Notes: generated by a model from the letters alone, not told the origin. DNA of 64,000 nt from Chitinophagaceae bacterium UBA1930 (GCA_002337145.1 DDFK01000002.1:124001-188000); one strand, 5' to 3'; shown: positions 1 through 8,757, counted from the first letter of the stretch. Numbers and translations: made by a program.

Positions 1-608
1 ACTATCAATGCAACAAATACCAACCGCCTTATTGCTGCCCTGCCAATCAAGAATAGCTTTACCAATAACGGCAGCAACAAATAAAACTGTATTTCAATTT
101 CCAATGTCCATGCAACCGGGTTAATGGTGCTTCTTCTGCCATACACTATATTATGGCTATAAAAAAAACTGCTGATATAATGTGGCAGGCTTTCCCTTAA
201 ACCCTCATGCATCAGCACCGCCTGAAACAGCAACAGGGCAGTAAGCACCAATAAATAGGGCGGCTCCAATCTGGTTAGCCTACGCAGGTAATACTGCTTT
301 AGCAAAACGGGCTGCCCATTATACAGGTACTGCTCAATAAAAGGCAGGCACAGTATAAATGCACTGATGCAGAAAAAAATACTGACCCCATTGGAACTGA
401 GTTCCAAAAAACGTGATACGGGATTGCTGTAAAGAAAGTCCTCATCCAAACCAATGCTCCTGGTAAGGTGCAAATTAAAATGGCTTGCCACAACAGCCAC
501 AATGGCCAATGCCCTTAACCCATCAATTTCCTTGATAACCGGGCGGCCACTTGTTTGCCTTGCTAGTTTTGAAAACAGGTTTTGCATTGCTGCAATAAAA
601 ATAGGCAT
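1..608 (-). CDS. Acyltransferase 3 family membrane protein (partial, C-terminus outside window)
   Basis: Reading the minus strand from an ATG at 608 gives an open frame of 202 codons that runs off the left edge. After about 23 residues comes IDGLRALAIVAVVASHFNL, the first membrane segment with the conserved Arg and His of the acyltransferase 3 (OafA/YrhL) family, followed by ISIFFCISAFI-like and NPVAWTLEIEIQFYLL segments that are typical of the family's second and fourth helices. Family members move acetyl or other acyl groups to cell-surface glycans or lipids in the inner membrane. The in-frame stop upstream (TGA at about 626) limits the start; a second Met eight codons in is an alternative. 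The substrate cannot be told. Confidence 0.85.
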   Translation of the reverse strand, partial: MPIFIAAMQNLFSKLARQTSGRPVIKEIDGLRALAIVAVVASHFNLHLTRSIGLDEDFLYSNPVSRFLELSSNGVSIFFCISAFILCLPFIEQYLYNGQPVLLKQYYLRRLTRLEPPYLLVLTALLLFQAVLMHEGLRESLPHYISSFFYSHNIVYGRRSTINPVAWTLEIEIQFYLLLPLLVKLFLIGRAAIRRLVFVALI

Positions 609-790
609 CTGCGGCAATTGCACTCATTTCATTTTATACTGCCAGCAACCGGAATTGTAAAAACATTCACAAAAAGAAAAAGCGATTCTTTTATTTATGG
701 CATCTTTAGCCCGTAAATGGTTTAGCGTTGGCCATAGTAACCGAATTATAGCCTTATTGGTTAGCCCGTTTCCTTTATTTTTGTTTAGAT

Positions 791-2224
791 ATGAGAAAGA
801 TTTTATCCCTGTTGCTTTTCATAGCCGCATTCAAAGCACCTGCACAGCAAGTATCCGAAAAATGGGACTTGCGTAAGTGCGTGGATTATGCCATGAAAAA
901 CAATATTTCGGTAAAGCAATCAGAAGTGCAGGCACGCATCAGTGCACTGCAGTTAAAGCAGTCCAAATTGTATCAATACCCTACTGCAAATTTTGGAACT
1001 GGCATTGGCCTGCAATTTGGCCGCTCCGTAGACCCCACTACCAACCAGTTCACTACCTCCGAATTGTTATACCAGAACTATAGTTTGCAAGGCGGGGCAC
1101 AACTGTACAATTGGGGCCGTATAAAACACAGCATAGCTGCTTCGCAGTTTTCGGCAGAAGCCGCTTTGGCCGATGTGGCAAAAACAGCCAACGATATTGC
1201 CTTGAGCGTATGTACCTATTACTTGCAGGTGCTTGCTGCAAGGGAACAAACCAACATCAATAGCGTACAGATTCAGCAAACCACGGCACAATTGAACGAT
1301 ACCCGCAAAAGGGTAGAAGCAGGCTCGCTACCGGAACTGAACCTGGTAGAGCTGCAGGCACAACTGGCATCGGACAGTAGCAATTACATCAGCAGCCAAA
1401 CCTCGTTCGAGCAGAATATCCTGTCGTTAAAAGGATTATTGAACATAGATGCCGCAGCCTCTTTTGAAATAGAGACACCTTCGGTTGACAAGATACCATT
1501 GGAACCGATACTGGATTTGCAACCGGCCGTTGTGTACCAATTGGCACTTGCCAACCAGCCACAATTAAAAGGCGATTCATTAAGGATAGAAAGTAGCAAA
1601 AAAACAGTGCTTGCCAACAAGGCACAGATGTATCCCACTATTTCTGGTAGCTACTCACTAAGCAGCGCACTCAACAACAAGGCACTGGAAATAACTTCGG
1701 CCACACAGTTTATTGCACCCATTGGCAAGGTTACCGTTGGTGGTACCGATTACAATGTGATACCCAATAGCCCCTTTACCAATTATACCTATGGCAAAAC
1801 GCCCTATTTTAGGCAGCTGGACCAGAACTTTCAACAGACAGTTGGCGTTAACATTGCCGTACCTATTTTCAATAACGGGCAAAGAAGGATTGCTTACGAA
1901 CAATCGAAACTTACCTTACAGAGCTATGTGATTACCAAGGAACAGTCTAGCCAGAAACTGAAACTGGATATTTATACGGCCTATACCAATGCTACCAATG
2001 CCCTGCAGAAATTCAACGCAAGCACCAAGCAGGTAGAAGCTGCACAGAAAGTATATGAGTTTTCCGTTAAACGGTACGATGTGGGGCTGCTTTCTACGCT
2101 GGACCTGATTACTAACCAGAATAAATTGCAGAATGCAAAAATCCAACAGCTGAGCAACCAGTACGATTATGTGTTTAGGATGAAGCTGCTGGAATTTTAT
2201 AGGGGGCAGGGCCTGAAGTTGTAA
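791..2224 (+). CDS. TolC family outer-membrane efflux protein
   Basis: The 477-residue product starts with a signal peptide (about 1-18, ending in APA-QQ) and then shows the duplicated alpha-helical TolC pattern: WDLRKCVDYAMKNNISVKQSE near the N-terminus and a matching helix set after residue 250. It should form the outer-membrane channel of a tripartite exporter. The HlyD-like adaptor follows after 131 bp, but no ABC or RND pump gene follows in this window, so the inner-membrane partner is encoded elsewhere or is shared. The sequence TATTTTTG at 776-783 fits the Bacteroidota -7 box but lies only 7 nt before the ATG and has no well-spaced -33 TTG. Confidence 0.93.
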   Translation: MRKILSLLLFIAAFKAPAQQVSEKWDLRKCVDYAMKNNISVKQSEVQARISALQLKQSKLYQYPTANFGTGIGLQFGRSVDPTTNQFTTSELLYQNYSLQGGAQLYNWGRIKHSIAASQFSAEAALADVAKTANDIALSVCTYYLQVLAAREQTNINSVQIQQTTAQLNDTRKRVEAGSLPELNLVELQAQLASDSSNYISSQTSFEQNILSLKGLLNIDAAASFEIETPSVDKIPLEPILDLQPAVVYQLALANQPQLKGDSLRIESSKKTVLANKAQMYPTISGSYSLSSALNNKALEITSATQFIAPIGKVTVGGTDYNVIPNSPFTNYTYGKTPYFRQLDQNFQQTVGVNIAVPIFNNGQRRIAYEQSKLTLQSYVITKEQSSQKLKLDIYTAYTNATNALQKFNASTKQVEAAQKVYEFSVKRYDVGLLSTLDLITNQNKLQNAKIQQLSNQYDYVFRMKLLEFYRGQGLKL

Positions 2225-2269
2225 GCTGGTGCAGGTTGTATAAACCACTTTGGTAAAAGCCTGGCAGTA

Positions 2270-2340
2270 ATCCGGACCCACATGGGTGCGACGCCAGTAA
2301 AGCTGGTACATGTACCGGGGCTGGTTACAAAAAAATAAAA
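2270..2340 (+). repeat. Interspersed core element, copy A
   Basis: The core (ATGGGTGCGACGCC, with C in place of the first G) is at 2281-2295. It is preceded by TCCGGACCC, shared with the copy near 25.06 kb, and followed by AGTAAAGCTGG, a perfect 12-bp palindrome GGTACATGTACC (2305-2316) and the shared 3' end GGTTACAAAAAAATA. It fills the gap between the tolC-like and hlyD-like genes. Confidence 0.8.
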
Positions 2341-2355
2341 ACGAAATGTTGTTTT

Positions 2356-3729
2356 ATGAACAAGAAACTTTGGTGGATAATAGGAAGCCTTTTAATTGTG
2401 ATTGTGGTATTGGTTGCATTGAAGAAATCGGGTGTTATTGGCAAAGAAGATGGCATTAAGGTTACGGCCGAAAAAGTGGCCAAACGTACCATTATTGAAA
2501 CGGTAACTGCCAGCGGCAAGATATCGCCCGAAGTGGAAGTGAAAGTGAGCCCCGATATTAGCGGCGAAATTGTGGAACTGAACGTGAACGAGGGCGACAG
2601 CGTGAAACTTGGCCAAGTAGTGGCCAGGATATATGCAGACATCTATGCATCGCAACGTGACCAGGCTGCTGCGGGCGTGGCACAGTCGCAGGCATCGCAA
2701 GCCAATGCCGAAGCACAACTGGGTGCATTGGAAGCATCGCTACAGCAGGCAAAAGCAAGCTACGACCGCCAGAAAAAACTGTATGATGACAAAGTAATAT
2801 CCCGTTCGGAATTTGAAGGTGCAGAACAGGTGTATAAAAGTGCACAGGCAAACCTGAATGCAGCCAAAGAAGGCATTAGGGGCAACAAGGCCGCCATACT
2901 GAGTGCACAGGCAAATTTAAACAAGGCCAGTAAAGACATGAGCCGTGCCGTTATTGTGGCACCCATGAATGGCGTGGTAAGCCTGCTGAATGTGAAGAAG
3001 GGCGAACGTGTTGCGGGCAACAGTTTAAGCATTGGTACCGAAATGATGCGTATTGCCGATTTGGGCAGTATGGTGGCACAGGTGGATGTTGGCGAAAACG
3101 ATATACCCAAAGTGAAGTTTGGCGATACGGCCATTGTAACCATTGATGCGTATGGCAGCCGGAAATTCAAGGCCGTGGTGTTTAAGATTGCCAACCCAAG
3201 TACGTCTGTAACCAGCACGGCTGCTACATCAACCGATGTTACCAATTATAAAGTGCATGTACGCCTGCTGCCAGAAAGTTATGCCGACTTGATTGTGAAA
3301 GGCAAGTCTTTTCCTTTTCGCCCCAATATGAGTGCCACGGCCGACATACAGACCAGGACCGTAAAAGATGCACTGTCTGTACCGCTTGCTGCCGTTACTA
3401 CCCGCGACAAGAAGGGCGAAGCCATTGAAGCAAAGAAAGACGATGCCAGCAAGACCAATACCAATACAGATGCCCCCAAAAACAATAGTGCTGATGACGG
3501 TATTGACGAAGTTGTTTTTGTATTGCAGCCAGATGGCATGAACGTGAAAAAAGTGAAAGTGAAAACCGAGATACAGGACCTGAACTATATACGCATTCTT
3601 AGTGGGCTAACCGAAAATGATACCGTAATTACCGGCCCGTATAGCTTACTGAGCAAGACATTGAAAGAAGGTAACAAAGTAAAAGTGGTAGAAAAAGACA
3701 AGCTGTACGACGAGAAGAAAAAAGATTAA
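2356..3729 (+). CDS. Efflux periplasmic adaptor subunit (HlyD/MacA-like membrane fusion protein)
   Basis: The 457-residue protein has one N-terminal membrane anchor (about 7-22, IIGSLLIVIVVLVAL), a split lipoyl/barrel-sandwich domain (SPEVEVKVSPDISGEIVEL and VAPMNGVVSLLNVKKGERV), a long Ala/Gln-rich coiled coil between them (about 95-190), a beta-barrel with VDVGENDIPKVKFGD, and a membrane-proximal C-terminal domain. It would link an inner-membrane pump to the TolC-like channel encoded just upstream. An insertion rich in Lys, Asp and Asn (about 350-385, KKDDASKTNTNTDAPKNNS) lies between the barrel and the C-terminal domain and looks like a flexible linker. A strong palindromic terminator starts 2 nt after the stop, so the pair appears to end here without a pump gene. 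Confidence 0.92.
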   Translation: MNKKLWWIIGSLLIVIVVLVALKKSGVIGKEDGIKVTAEKVAKRTIIETVTASGKISPEVEVKVSPDISGEIVELNVNEGDSVKLGQVVARIYADIYASQRDQAAAGVAQSQASQANAEAQLGALEASLQQAKASYDRQKKLYDDKVISRSEFEGAEQVYKSAQANLNAAKEGIRGNKAAILSAQANLNKASKDMSRAVIVAPMNGVVSLLNVKKGERVAGNSLSIGTEMMRIADLGSMVAQVDVGENDIPKVKFGDTAIVTIDAYGSRKFKAVVFKIANPSTSVTSTAATSTDVTNYKVHVRLLPESYADLIVKGKSFPFRPNMSATADIQTRTVKDALSVPLAAVTTRDKKGEAIEAKKDDASKTNTNTDAPKNNSADDGIDEVVFVLQPDGMNVKKVKVKTEIQDLNYIRILSGLTENDTVITGPYSLLSKTLKEGNKVKVVEKDKLYDEKKKD

Positions 3730-3730
3730 A

Positions 3731-3760
3731 TAAAAAGGGAAGCAATTGCTTCCCTTTTTA
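3731..3760. terminator. Bidirectional rho-independent terminator
   Basis: This is a perfect 30-bp palindrome built on GGGAAGCAATTGCTTCCC with A5 and T5 flanks on the two sides. It can stop transcription from either direction and starts 2 nt after the adaptor stop codon. Confidence 0.85.
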
Positions 3761-3761
3761 T

Positions 3762-3826
3762 TTGTTACAAGCTATGTACATATATCAACTTTACTGGTCC
3801 CGATAGCTATCGGGACGCACCCATCA
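3762..3826 (-). repeat. Interspersed core element, copy G, with palindrome inside its core
   Basis: Read on the minus strand, GATGGGTGCG (3816-3825) is followed not by ACGCC but by the perfect 18-bp palindrome TCCCGATAGCTATCGGGA (3798-3815), and then the usual CCAGTAAAG resumes. The 3' end (GTAACAAATAAA on the minus strand) is a diverged form of the common GGTTACAWAAA end. It lies between the terminator and gpsA. Confidence 0.65.
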
Positions 3827-3894
3827 GCATTCAATACATACTTCAGCAAAGGTTCCATAGCATCTGTTTCCTTTTATATCTATTACCTAATTCG

Positions 3895-3902
3895 TATGTT
3901 TG
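3895..3902 (+). promoter_or_regulatory. Possible -7 promoter box of gpsA
   Basis: TATGTTTG matches the Bacteroidota -7 consensus TAnnTTTG, 13 nt before the gpsA start. There is no clear TTG at the -33 position, so this is a partial match. Confidence 0.35.
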
Positions 3903-3915
3903 CCCTTCACTAATT

Positions 3916-4929
3916 ATGCCTGCCATGCAATTTGGAATGATAGGAAGCGGAAGTTGGGCAACAGCCCTTGCAAAAATTTTAACGGATAACGGTAATGCTA
4001 TTCACTGGTGGGTACGCAATACAGATACCATTAACTACATACAGCAACGCAGGCATAACCCGCATTATTTAAGTGGTGCATATTTTAACCAGCAGCAACT
4101 GCATTTAAACAACAACATTAAAGAAGTAGTGGCCAATTGCGATGTATTGGTTATTGCCGTACCTTCTGCCTATATTGAATATGCATTGCAGGAGTTGGAT
4201 AAAGATGCATTGAAAGGCAAGAAAATCATTTCGGCTATTAAAGGCATTCTGCCATCAACCAATCAGCTACTGAACGATTATTTGGCAGAGCATTTTTCTT
4301 TTGAACTGGAAAACTATTTTACGGTTCTTGGTCCATGCCATGCAGAAGAAGTGGCGGCAGAAAAATTATCGTACCTCACATTTTCTGGTATTGACGAACC
4401 AACGGCAGCAACAATGGCCTCGCATTTTAAAACGGATTACCTGAACACATTGACCAACCACGATGTAATGGGCGTACAGTACGCTGCTGTGCTGAAAAAC
4501 ATTTATGCCCTGGGTGCAGGTATTGCCCATGGGCTGGATTATGGTGATAATTTTCAAAGCGTGTACATAGCCAATGCAGCAGATGAGATGGTGAAATTTT
4601 CCCGTAAAGTCATCAAGGATTTTTCATTGGAGAACAATAGCATTAACTACGCAGCTTCGGTTTACTTGGGCGATTTGCTGGTAACCTGTTACTCTTTGTA
4701 TTCACGTAATAGGACCTTTGGAAACATGATCGGCAAGGGCTACAGCGTAAAGGCTGCCCAATTGGAACTGAACATGGTTGCTGAAGGTTACAATGCCAGT
4801 AAATGTATTTACAACAACAATAAAACCATTAAGGCCGAAATACCCATTGCCACAACCATTTATGAAATTTTATGGAACCATGTACCGGCAGCCGAAGGTT
4901 TTAAGCAAATTGAAAGCATGTTGATGTAA
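3916..4929 (+). CDS. gpsA: Glycerol-3-phosphate dehydrogenase [NAD(P)+]
   Basis: The 337-residue protein reduces dihydroxyacetone phosphate to sn-glycerol 3-phosphate in the cytoplasm for phospholipid synthesis. The N-terminal Rossmann fold has GMIGSGSWATALAKIL (GxGxxA), the conserved LGPCHAEEVA segment lies near 137, and AAVLKNIYALGAGIAHGLDYGDN carries the family's catalytic lysine. Length is normal for GpsA. A Met at codon 4 (MQFGMIG) is an alternative start and would fit homologues equally well. The gene stands alone, with a terminator and an interspersed repeat upstream and a convergent hemW downstream. Confidence 0.96.
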   Translation: MPAMQFGMIGSGSWATALAKILTDNGNAIHWWVRNTDTINYIQQRRHNPHYLSGAYFNQQQLHLNNNIKEVVANCDVLVIAVPSAYIEYALQELDKDALKGKKIISAIKGILPSTNQLLNDYLAEHFSFELENYFTVLGPCHAEEVAAEKLSYLTFSGIDEPTAATMASHFKTDYLNTLTNHDVMGVQYAAVLKNIYALGAGIAHGLDYGDNFQSVYIANAADEMVKFSRKVIKDFSLENNSINYAASVYLGDLLVTCYSLYSRNRTFGNMIGKGYSVKAAQLELNMVAEGYNASKCIYNNNKTIKAEIPIATTIYEILWNHVPAAEGFKQIESMLM

Positions 4930-4949
4930 ATGTTTTATAACTTTATGCC

Positions 4950-5057
4950 ATGCCTGTTTCATTTACATTGGTAAGTCCTGTAACAATTATTGTATTACTT
5001 GGCGTAGTGCTAATGGTGAATGTATGCAGGCGGCTGTTCTCTAAACATCCTCACTAA
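4950..5057 (+). CDS. Possible 35-residue single-span membrane peptide
   Basis: An ATG 20 nt after the gpsA stop opens a 35-codon frame ending TAA. The translation is MPVSFTLVSPVTIIVLLGVV continuing to LMVNVCRRLFSKHPH: one hydrophobic helix followed by a short basic tail, a typical small membrane protein shape. Its last 17 nt overlap the end of hemW on the other strand. It could be a real small gene co-transcribed with gpsA or a chance frame; I do not recognise a family. Confidence 0.3.
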   Translation: MPVSFTLVSPVTIIVLLGVVLMVNVCRRLFSKHPH

Positions 5058-6168
5058 ACAGGTCGGCAGCAATACCGTCTGCCATGAATTTACCTTTGGC
5101 TGTTAATTGCAGAAAACCATCTTGGTGAACGATCTGTTGTAAGACGATCCATTTATCTGCCCGGTGCAAAACAGCTAGGCCCTTCTCTTCACCAAAACGG
5201 TCTTTTACTTTTTTTAGCGACAAACCTTCCATGGTTCTAAGGCTGGTCATGATGTATTCATTCAATTGCTGTGTTGCAGTTAATATTTCCATTTCAAAAG
5301 GCACCATACCCTGCTCAATGCCTTTTATGTACAAGGCATTGTTGGCAATATTCCATTGCCTTGATACGCTATTAAAGGAATGTGCCGATGGCCCCAAACC
5401 TATATAATGTTTGCCCTGCCAATAACTGCTATTGTGCCTGCTCCTGAAACCTGGCTTGGCAAAATTGCTGGTCTCATAATGTTCAAACCCGTTTTGTGCA
5501 AGTGTTGTAAGCAATATTTCAAAATGCCTGGCCTGTTTATCTGCATCTACATTTTCAAGTTGCTTTTTTTCAATCAGTTTCTCCAATGCAGTTTTCGGCT
5601 CCACAGTCAATGCATAGCACGAAAGGTGCGGAATATTCAAAGACAATGCGGTTTCAATATTCTGTGCCCATTGCTCATCGCTTAAGGTTGGTGTGCCATA
5701 AATCAGGTCAATGGTAATGTTGTCAAAATACTGTACGGCCAACTGCAAACTTGCCATTGCCAACTTACTGTCATGTGCCCTGTTCATCCATTGCAGGTCT
5801 GCTTCAATAAAACTTTGCACCCCAATACTTAAACGGTTAATACCTGCGGCTTTCCATGCAAGCAGTTTATCTTCCGTAATATCATCCGGGTTGGCCTCCA
5901 GCGTTATTTCGGCATTGTTATCAATATCAAAAAGTGTTTGTAACTGCTCCAGTATCCACTGCAAGTCATCAATAGAAAGAAGGGACGGGGTGCCTCCACC
6001 CAAATAAACCGTCGCAACCTGTTCCTGTATATAATCTTTTCTCAATTGGGCTTCCTGTACAATTGCCTTCACCATTTGCGGTAACTGCTTTTGCTGTGTA
6101 GAGAAATGGAAATTGCAATAATGGCAAGCCTGTTTGCAAAAAGGTATGTGGATATAAATGCCTGCCAT
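5041..6168 (-). CDS. hemW: HemW-type radical SAM protein (coproporphyrinogen III oxidase-like)
   Basis: The 375-residue protein carries the radical SAM cluster motif CX3CX2C at C11, C15, C18 (CKQACHYCNF) directly after YIHIPF, which is typical of HemW and HemN. Later motifs YLGGGTPSLL, EANPDD, RLSIGVQSF and GLGPSAHSF fit HemW. HemW members bind heme and are thought to insert it into respiratory enzymes; they lack the N-terminal extension HemN needs for coproporphyrinogen oxidation, and this protein also lacks it. The gene converges on gpsA and is transcribed away from the BamA-like gene. Confidence 0.9.
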   Translation of the reverse strand: MAGIYIHIPFCKQACHYCNFHFSTQQKQLPQMVKAIVQEAQLRKDYIQEQVATVYLGGGTPSLLSIDDLQWILEQLQTLFDIDNNAEITLEANPDDITEDKLLAWKAAGINRLSIGVQSFIEADLQWMNRAHDSKLAMASLQLAVQYFDNITIDLIYGTPTLSDEQWAQNIETALSLNIPHLSCYALTVEPKTALEKLIEKKQLENVDADKQARHFEILLTTLAQNGFEHYETSNFAKPGFRSRHNSSYWQGKHYIGLGPSAHSFNSVSRQWNIANNALYIKGIEQGMVPFEMEILTATQQLNEYIMTSLRTMEGLSLKKVKDRFGEEKGLAVLHRADKWIVLQQIVHQDGFLQLTAKGKFMADGIAADLFSEDV

Positions 6169-6193
6169 TATAGGTTAATTAGTTTATTGGTCA

Positions 6194-6237
6194 AGAACCG
6201 AAGGTTCTCCCTTTGTGTCTTTGTGTTCTTCGTGGTT
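6194..6237. repeat. Short repetitive spacer upstream of hemW
   Basis: The spacer holds a 6-bp inverted repeat AGAACC-gaa-GGTTCT (6194-6208) followed by a repetitive run with three related units (CTTTGTGT, CTTTGTGT, TCTTCGTGG). It resembles the low-complexity tandem spacers seen elsewhere in the window, but its period is 8-9 rather than 7. Confidence 0.35.
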
Positions 6238-6331
6238 AAATGTTTTATTGGTAATTGTATGTCAATCAACAATCCAACAACTAAATATTAAGAATCAACT
6301 CTAGTTAAGTTTTGCTAAACTTGTTTCTTGA

Positions 6332-8113
6332 ATGCGTACAAAAGTAACACGATATACCTGTTTAGTAACGGCAATGTTATTGTTTGTGGCAAACAGCTTT
6401 GCACAGGTATTTTCTTTAACCGTTCATGCAGTAGACAAAACAGATGCCTTTGTACAGCAGCAGGTAAAGCCCAAAACAAGTTTCAGCTCTGCGGCAGCCT
6501 GCTACGAATACATTGCCCAGTTGCCCATAGCACTACAGGCAAAAGGTTTTGTAAGTGCTGCGGTAGATACTGTGCAGCGTGATTCATCTGTTTTTAGGGT
6601 CACTGTCTTTATTGGCGAGCAGTACACCTGGAAGAACCTTGGCATCAACGAAAAAGACTGGCCATTACTGCATGCAGCAGGCATTAAACAAGATGTATTT
6701 ACGGCACAACCCTTCAATCATTTGCAGGTAACGCAGTTGCAGGAAAAAGTATTGGACTATTGCGAGAACAATGGCTACCCATTTGCCAAATTGCAGTTTG
6801 ACAGTATAATCATTGCAGAAAAAGAAGTAACCGCAAAGCTGATAATAGACAAAGGCATACTGTATAAAATGGACAGTATACGCATTTATGGCAATGCCAA
6901 AATAAACAAAGGCTTTCTGTACCGCTACCTCAACATACCAGAGAAAAGTGTGTACAGCAAAGAAAAATTACAGACCATCAATCAGCGTTTGTTGGAACTG
7001 CCCTATCTGGAACAGTTTCAGGCTTGGCGTTTGAATATGCTGGGGAGTGCCTACCTGCTCGACCTCTTCCTGCAGCCTAAACGCAGCAACCAGATAGATG
7101 CCATTGTTGGTTTTTTGCCTGCCAACCAACAGTTGGGTGGCAAACTGCTGTTTACAGTTGATGCAAAACTGAACCTGCAGAATGCATTTGCAACAGGCGA
7201 AACCATTGCCCTTAACTGGCAACAGATACAGCCACAATCGCCCAGGTTGAACCTCGTTTTCCAACGGCCCTATATCTTCAACTCACAGTTTGGTCTCGAC
7301 TTTTCTTTTGATCTCTATAAAAAGGATTCTGCCTTCCTTAACCTCAACACCAATATTGGTGTGCAATATGCATTAAGTGGAAAGCAGAAAATAAAAGTGC
7401 TGCTGCAATCATTCCGTACCAATCTGTTGGATGTGGATACCAGTGCTATAAAAGCCTCCAAACGCCTGCCCGATATTATTGATGCAAGCGTTACCAGCCT
7501 TGCACTGGAATATGAACTGGCCAATACCAATTACCGCTTCAACCCAACAAGGGGCAATGAAATCAAACTGAGCTTTGCCGGTGGCAATAAAAAAATACGA
7601 AAGAACAGTTCCATCACACAGATACAGGATGCATCGTTTAACTATAATAGTTTATACGATACCATCAACCCAAGTTCCTACCAGGTAAGGGTAAGACTCA
7701 ATGCTGCACAGTATTTTCCGCTGGGCAGGTTCTCTGTTTTCAAAACCGCATTGAATACGGGCCTGCTGCAAAGTCCGCAGATATTCCGCAACGAAATGTT
7801 CCAGATAGGTGGCTATAAACTGTTGCGTGGTTTTGATGAAGAAAGCATTTACACCAACCGTTACATTGTGGGTACATTAGAGTACCGCTACCTCATTGGT
7901 CTCAATTCTTATTTCTCTGTTTTTACTGATATTGGTAATGCCAGTAACAGCATCACTAAGCTCAGCTATGGTTATGTTGGAGCAGGCATTGGGCTTGCCT
8001 TTCAGACCAAGCAAGGCATTTTCAACATCAGCTATGCCGCAGGCAAACGCAGCGACCTGCCGCTCAACATGCGTGAATCAAAAATACATTTAGGCTTTGT
8101 GAGTTTGTTTTAG
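6332..8113 (+). CDS. BamA/TamA-like outer-membrane barrel protein with POTRA region
   Basis: The 593-residue protein begins with a signal peptide (about 1-24, ending FAQV). An N-terminal soluble region (about 25-250) contains POTRA-like stretches such as IDKGILYKMDSIRIYGNAKINKGFLYRYLNIPEKSVYS. The C-terminal half is a barrel with the surface-antigen (D15/Omp85) signature GGYKLLRGFDEESIYTNRYIVGTLEYRYL near 485-515 and ends in HLGFVSLF, a typical barrel-terminal strand with a final Phe. Such proteins insert or translocate proteins at the outer membrane. It is shorter than BamA (about 800), so a TamA-like or specialised paralogue is more likely than the essential BamA. It stands alone between a spacer repeat and an interspersed element. 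Confidence 0.85.
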   Translation: MRTKVTRYTCLVTAMLLFVANSFAQVFSLTVHAVDKTDAFVQQQVKPKTSFSSAAACYEYIAQLPIALQAKGFVSAAVDTVQRDSSVFRVTVFIGEQYTWKNLGINEKDWPLLHAAGIKQDVFTAQPFNHLQVTQLQEKVLDYCENNGYPFAKLQFDSIIIAEKEVTAKLIIDKGILYKMDSIRIYGNAKINKGFLYRYLNIPEKSVYSKEKLQTINQRLLELPYLEQFQAWRLNMLGSAYLLDLFLQPKRSNQIDAIVGFLPANQQLGGKLLFTVDAKLNLQNAFATGETIALNWQQIQPQSPRLNLVFQRPYIFNSQFGLDFSFDLYKKDSAFLNLNTNIGVQYALSGKQKIKVLLQSFRTNLLDVDTSAIKASKRLPDIIDASVTSLALEYELANTNYRFNPTRGNEIKLSFAGGNKKIRKNSSITQIQDASFNYNSLYDTINPSSYQVRVRLNAAQYFPLGRFSVFKTALNTGLLQSPQIFRNEMFQIGGYKLLRGFDEESIYTNRYIVGTLEYRYLIGLNSYFSVFTDIGNASNSITKLSYGYVGAGIGLAFQTKQGIFNISYAAGKRSDLPLNMRESKIHLGFVSLF

Positions 8114-8120
8114 GGAAGTA

Positions 8121-8190
8121 ATATTTATGTAACCAACTACAGAATATCATTTCAACTGCGGTGGCGTCGCACCCATCAACTGGAGAATAG
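8121..8190 (-). repeat. Interspersed core element, copy D
   Basis: The core GATGGGTGCGACGCC lies on the minus strand at 8163-8177, preceded by CCAGTT and followed by ACCGCAGTTGAAATGAT. The shared 3' end GTTGGTTACATAAATA ends near 8122. It shares CAGTTGATGGG and the GCAGTTG that follows with copy B, which suggests a subfamily. It sits between the convergent barrel gene and the toxin gene. Confidence 0.8.
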
Positions 8191-8215
8191 GACTGGGCTT
8201 TATTAAAAAACCTCC

Positions 8216-8512
8216 CTATCTATACTTTTTCAATGGGCTTCTTTTCTGATGATAAATAGAAATAACAGTAATTGTTTCGCTTGCCTTATCAATCGTATAA
8301 ATAATTTTGAAAGGGTATTTCTTTAAACCAAGTTCGTAATAGTTGTTGTACTTGTTATGCCAACGTGTGGGGCTAGTGCAAATCAATGCCAATGTGTAAT
8401 CAACAGCAGCAACAAAGTTTTCAGCGGCTCTTGTGCCTCTTGCCATGTACCAGATAATAGAAGCCTCATAGTCTTCCTGTGCATGTTCATGCAACTGGTA
8501 CTGGAAGCTCAT
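8216..8512 (-). CDS. RelE/ParE family toxin
   Basis: The 98-residue protein has the RelE/ParE layout: an N-terminal strand-helix pair (YQLHEHAQEDYEASIIWYMARG), a second helix (RAAENFVAAVDYTLALI), then strands with YELGLKKYPFKIIYTIDKASETITVISIYHQKRSP. The R-x(n)-FPY-like and IYHQKR endings fit the family. Members either cleave mRNA on the ribosome or poison gyrase; the sequence alone does not decide. Its ATG overlaps the stop of the upstream antitoxin gene by 4 nt (ATGA), the usual arrangement of a translationally coupled toxin-antitoxin pair. Confidence 0.85.
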   Translation of the reverse strand: MSFQYQLHEHAQEDYEASIIWYMARGTRAAENFVAAVDYTLALICTSPTRWHNKYNNYYELGLKKYPFKIIYTIDKASETITVISIYHQKRSPLKKYR

Positions 8513-8757
8513 ATAGCTTTACTAGTCTTTAAAATTTTTTGAATACGTTTCTTGCTTTCTATACTGGAAATAATTTTTGCCTTGCCTGATAATAGATTCT
8601 CGGTTCGTGTATCCAATTCGGCTTTAAGTTCAGCAGAGTAATCGGGACTGCTATTTTCTATATCTGCACCAATAATTGTATATAGAGCTTTTAGCTTTTT
8701 ATCATCTGCCACTTCCAAGTAATTATGCAGTTTTTGTTTTATGAGAGCGGTTGTCAT
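8509..8757 (-). CDS. Antitoxin component of RelE/ParE-type module
   Basis: The 82-residue protein MTTALIKQKLHNYLEVADDKKLKAL... is small, highly charged and helical, with a Lys-rich C-terminus (ESKKRIQKILKTSKAI) that would wrap the toxin. I chose the ATG at 8757 because related Bacteroidota antitoxins begin with MTT/MTTAxIR-KLHxYIxxADDKK; an ATG 13 codons upstream (8796) is also open. It overlaps the toxin gene by 4 nt. A tandem repeat of TACTAGCA lies about 55 nt upstream of the start and may be its operator. Confidence 0.75.
   Translation of the reverse strand: MTTALIKQKLHNYLEVADDKKLKALYTIIGADIENSSPDYSAELKAELDTRTENLLSGKAKIISSIESKKRIQKILKTSKAI

Noticed and set aside
6328..6582. Alternative frame at the start of the BamA-like gene
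   Set aside because: It overlaps the signal peptide and POTRA coding sequence and has no protein features of its own.
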